Assembly: GCA_937914815.1 (NCBI GenBank) | Contig: CALDMI010000271.1 | Span: 1 to 6,119 of the forward strand | DNA length: 6,119 nt | DNA from: an uncultured Clostridia bacterium | GTDB taxonomy: Bacteria; Bacillota; Clostridia; Oscillospirales; CAG-272 | Direction: 5' to 3' | Part shown: positions 5,955 through 6,119 of the stretch, one piece after another | Position numbering within the stretch: the stretch's first letter is position 1 | How the letters are laid out: each line of letters begins with the position of its first letter | Translations under genes and position numbers: made by a program | Notes under the pieces: model-generated | Told to the model about the DNA's origin: nothing | Database searches by the model: none | What the model saw: the letters and a program-made list of their open reading frames with translations, nothing else

Positions 5955-6119
5955 TTATTTGTCGGCTTTCATCTGAACCTTGAGATTTCCTATCGCCGTT
6001 GCCTCTATCGGCATTGCGTGGACGCGCTTTCCGGTTCTTCTCTCCGTCGCCTCGTTGACATATCCGTTCTTTGCACCGCCGCCGACGATATAGACATCGC
6101 AAAAATCTATTCCGGTATT
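5955..6119 (-). CDS. rhaB: L-rhamnulokinase, last 54 residues (start outside window)
   Basis: The minus-strand frame open from the right edge to TAA at 5957-5955 encodes 54 residues of the C-terminal domain of an FGGY-family sugar kinase. VYIVGGGAKNGYVNE (fragment residues 9-23) is the nucleotide-binding GGG loop. TGKRV followed by PIEATAIGNLKVQ (37-49) matches the RhaB form of the family's C-terminal helix (P-x-EATA-x-GN-x-x-x-Q). The enzyme phosphorylates L-rhamnulose with ATP to rhamnulose-1-phosphate, supplying RhaD. The rhamnulokinase assignment rests on both the EATAIGN motif and the position directly upstream of rhaA. The frame used here is not the one of the longer open frame at 6102-5902, which is an antisense-type shadow. 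The stop is 84 bases before the rhaA start. Confidence 0.9.
   Translation of the reverse strand, partial: NTGIDFCDVYIVGGGAKNGYVNEATERRTGKRVHAMPIEATAIGNLKVQMKADK

Noticed and set aside
5902..6102. 66-codon minus-strand frame at the right edge
   Set aside because: It is out of frame with the rhaB C-terminus, which has clear FGGY-kinase motifs; it continues past the rhaB stop only because the gap is AT-rich.

Overview
The window looks like a fragment of the chromosome of an uncultured, probably anaerobic Gram-positive bacterium of the class Clostridia (gut type). This is inferred from three things: a large secreted protein with InlB/Listeria-Bacteroides-type repeats, a RhaB-RhaA-RhaD operon with strong AGGAG-type ribosome binding sites, and a moderately GC-rich sequence that nonetheless uses ATA very often for isoleucine. 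No rRNA, tRNA, CRISPR array, transposase or phage gene is visible.

Layout. On the plus strand, bases 2-844 hold the last ~280 codons of nagA (N-acetylglucosamine-6-phosphate deacetylase). After a 125-base gap comes an 836-residue predicted lipoprotein or secreted protein (970-3480) with N-terminal B-repeat-like modules and a transglutaminase-like Cys-His-Asp domain. Bases 3481-3781 are non-coding and rich in hairpins. They carry a terminator for each of the two converging transcription units and a small run of 9-base repeats. On the minus strand, reading from the right edge, is the L-rhamnose catabolic operon: the end of rhaB (rhamnulokinase, 6119-5955), rhaA (L-rhamnose isomerase, 5870-4626) and rhaD (rhamnulose-1-phosphate aldolase, 4594-3782). 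It ends in a strong intrinsic terminator.

How the genes work together. RhaA converts L-rhamnose to L-rhamnulose, RhaB phosphorylates it, and RhaD splits it into dihydroxyacetone phosphate and L-lactaldehyde. NagA serves amino-sugar use by deacetylating GlcNAc-6-phosphate. The two pathways are not linked biochemically. However, the only two AT-rich gaps in the window (after nagA and between rhaB and rhaA) carry nearly the same inverted repeat, TGTAAA-N6-TTTACA, which may be a shared operator. The role of the transglutaminase-like surface protein is unknown.

The metabolic genes are ordinary. The items worth a second look are the shared palindrome, the structured intergenic block at 3481-3707, the 9-base repeat that places four TAA codons in frame at the end of rhaD, the 13-base tandem repeat before rhaA, and the surface protein. 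I found no clear evidence of a new multi-gene system.
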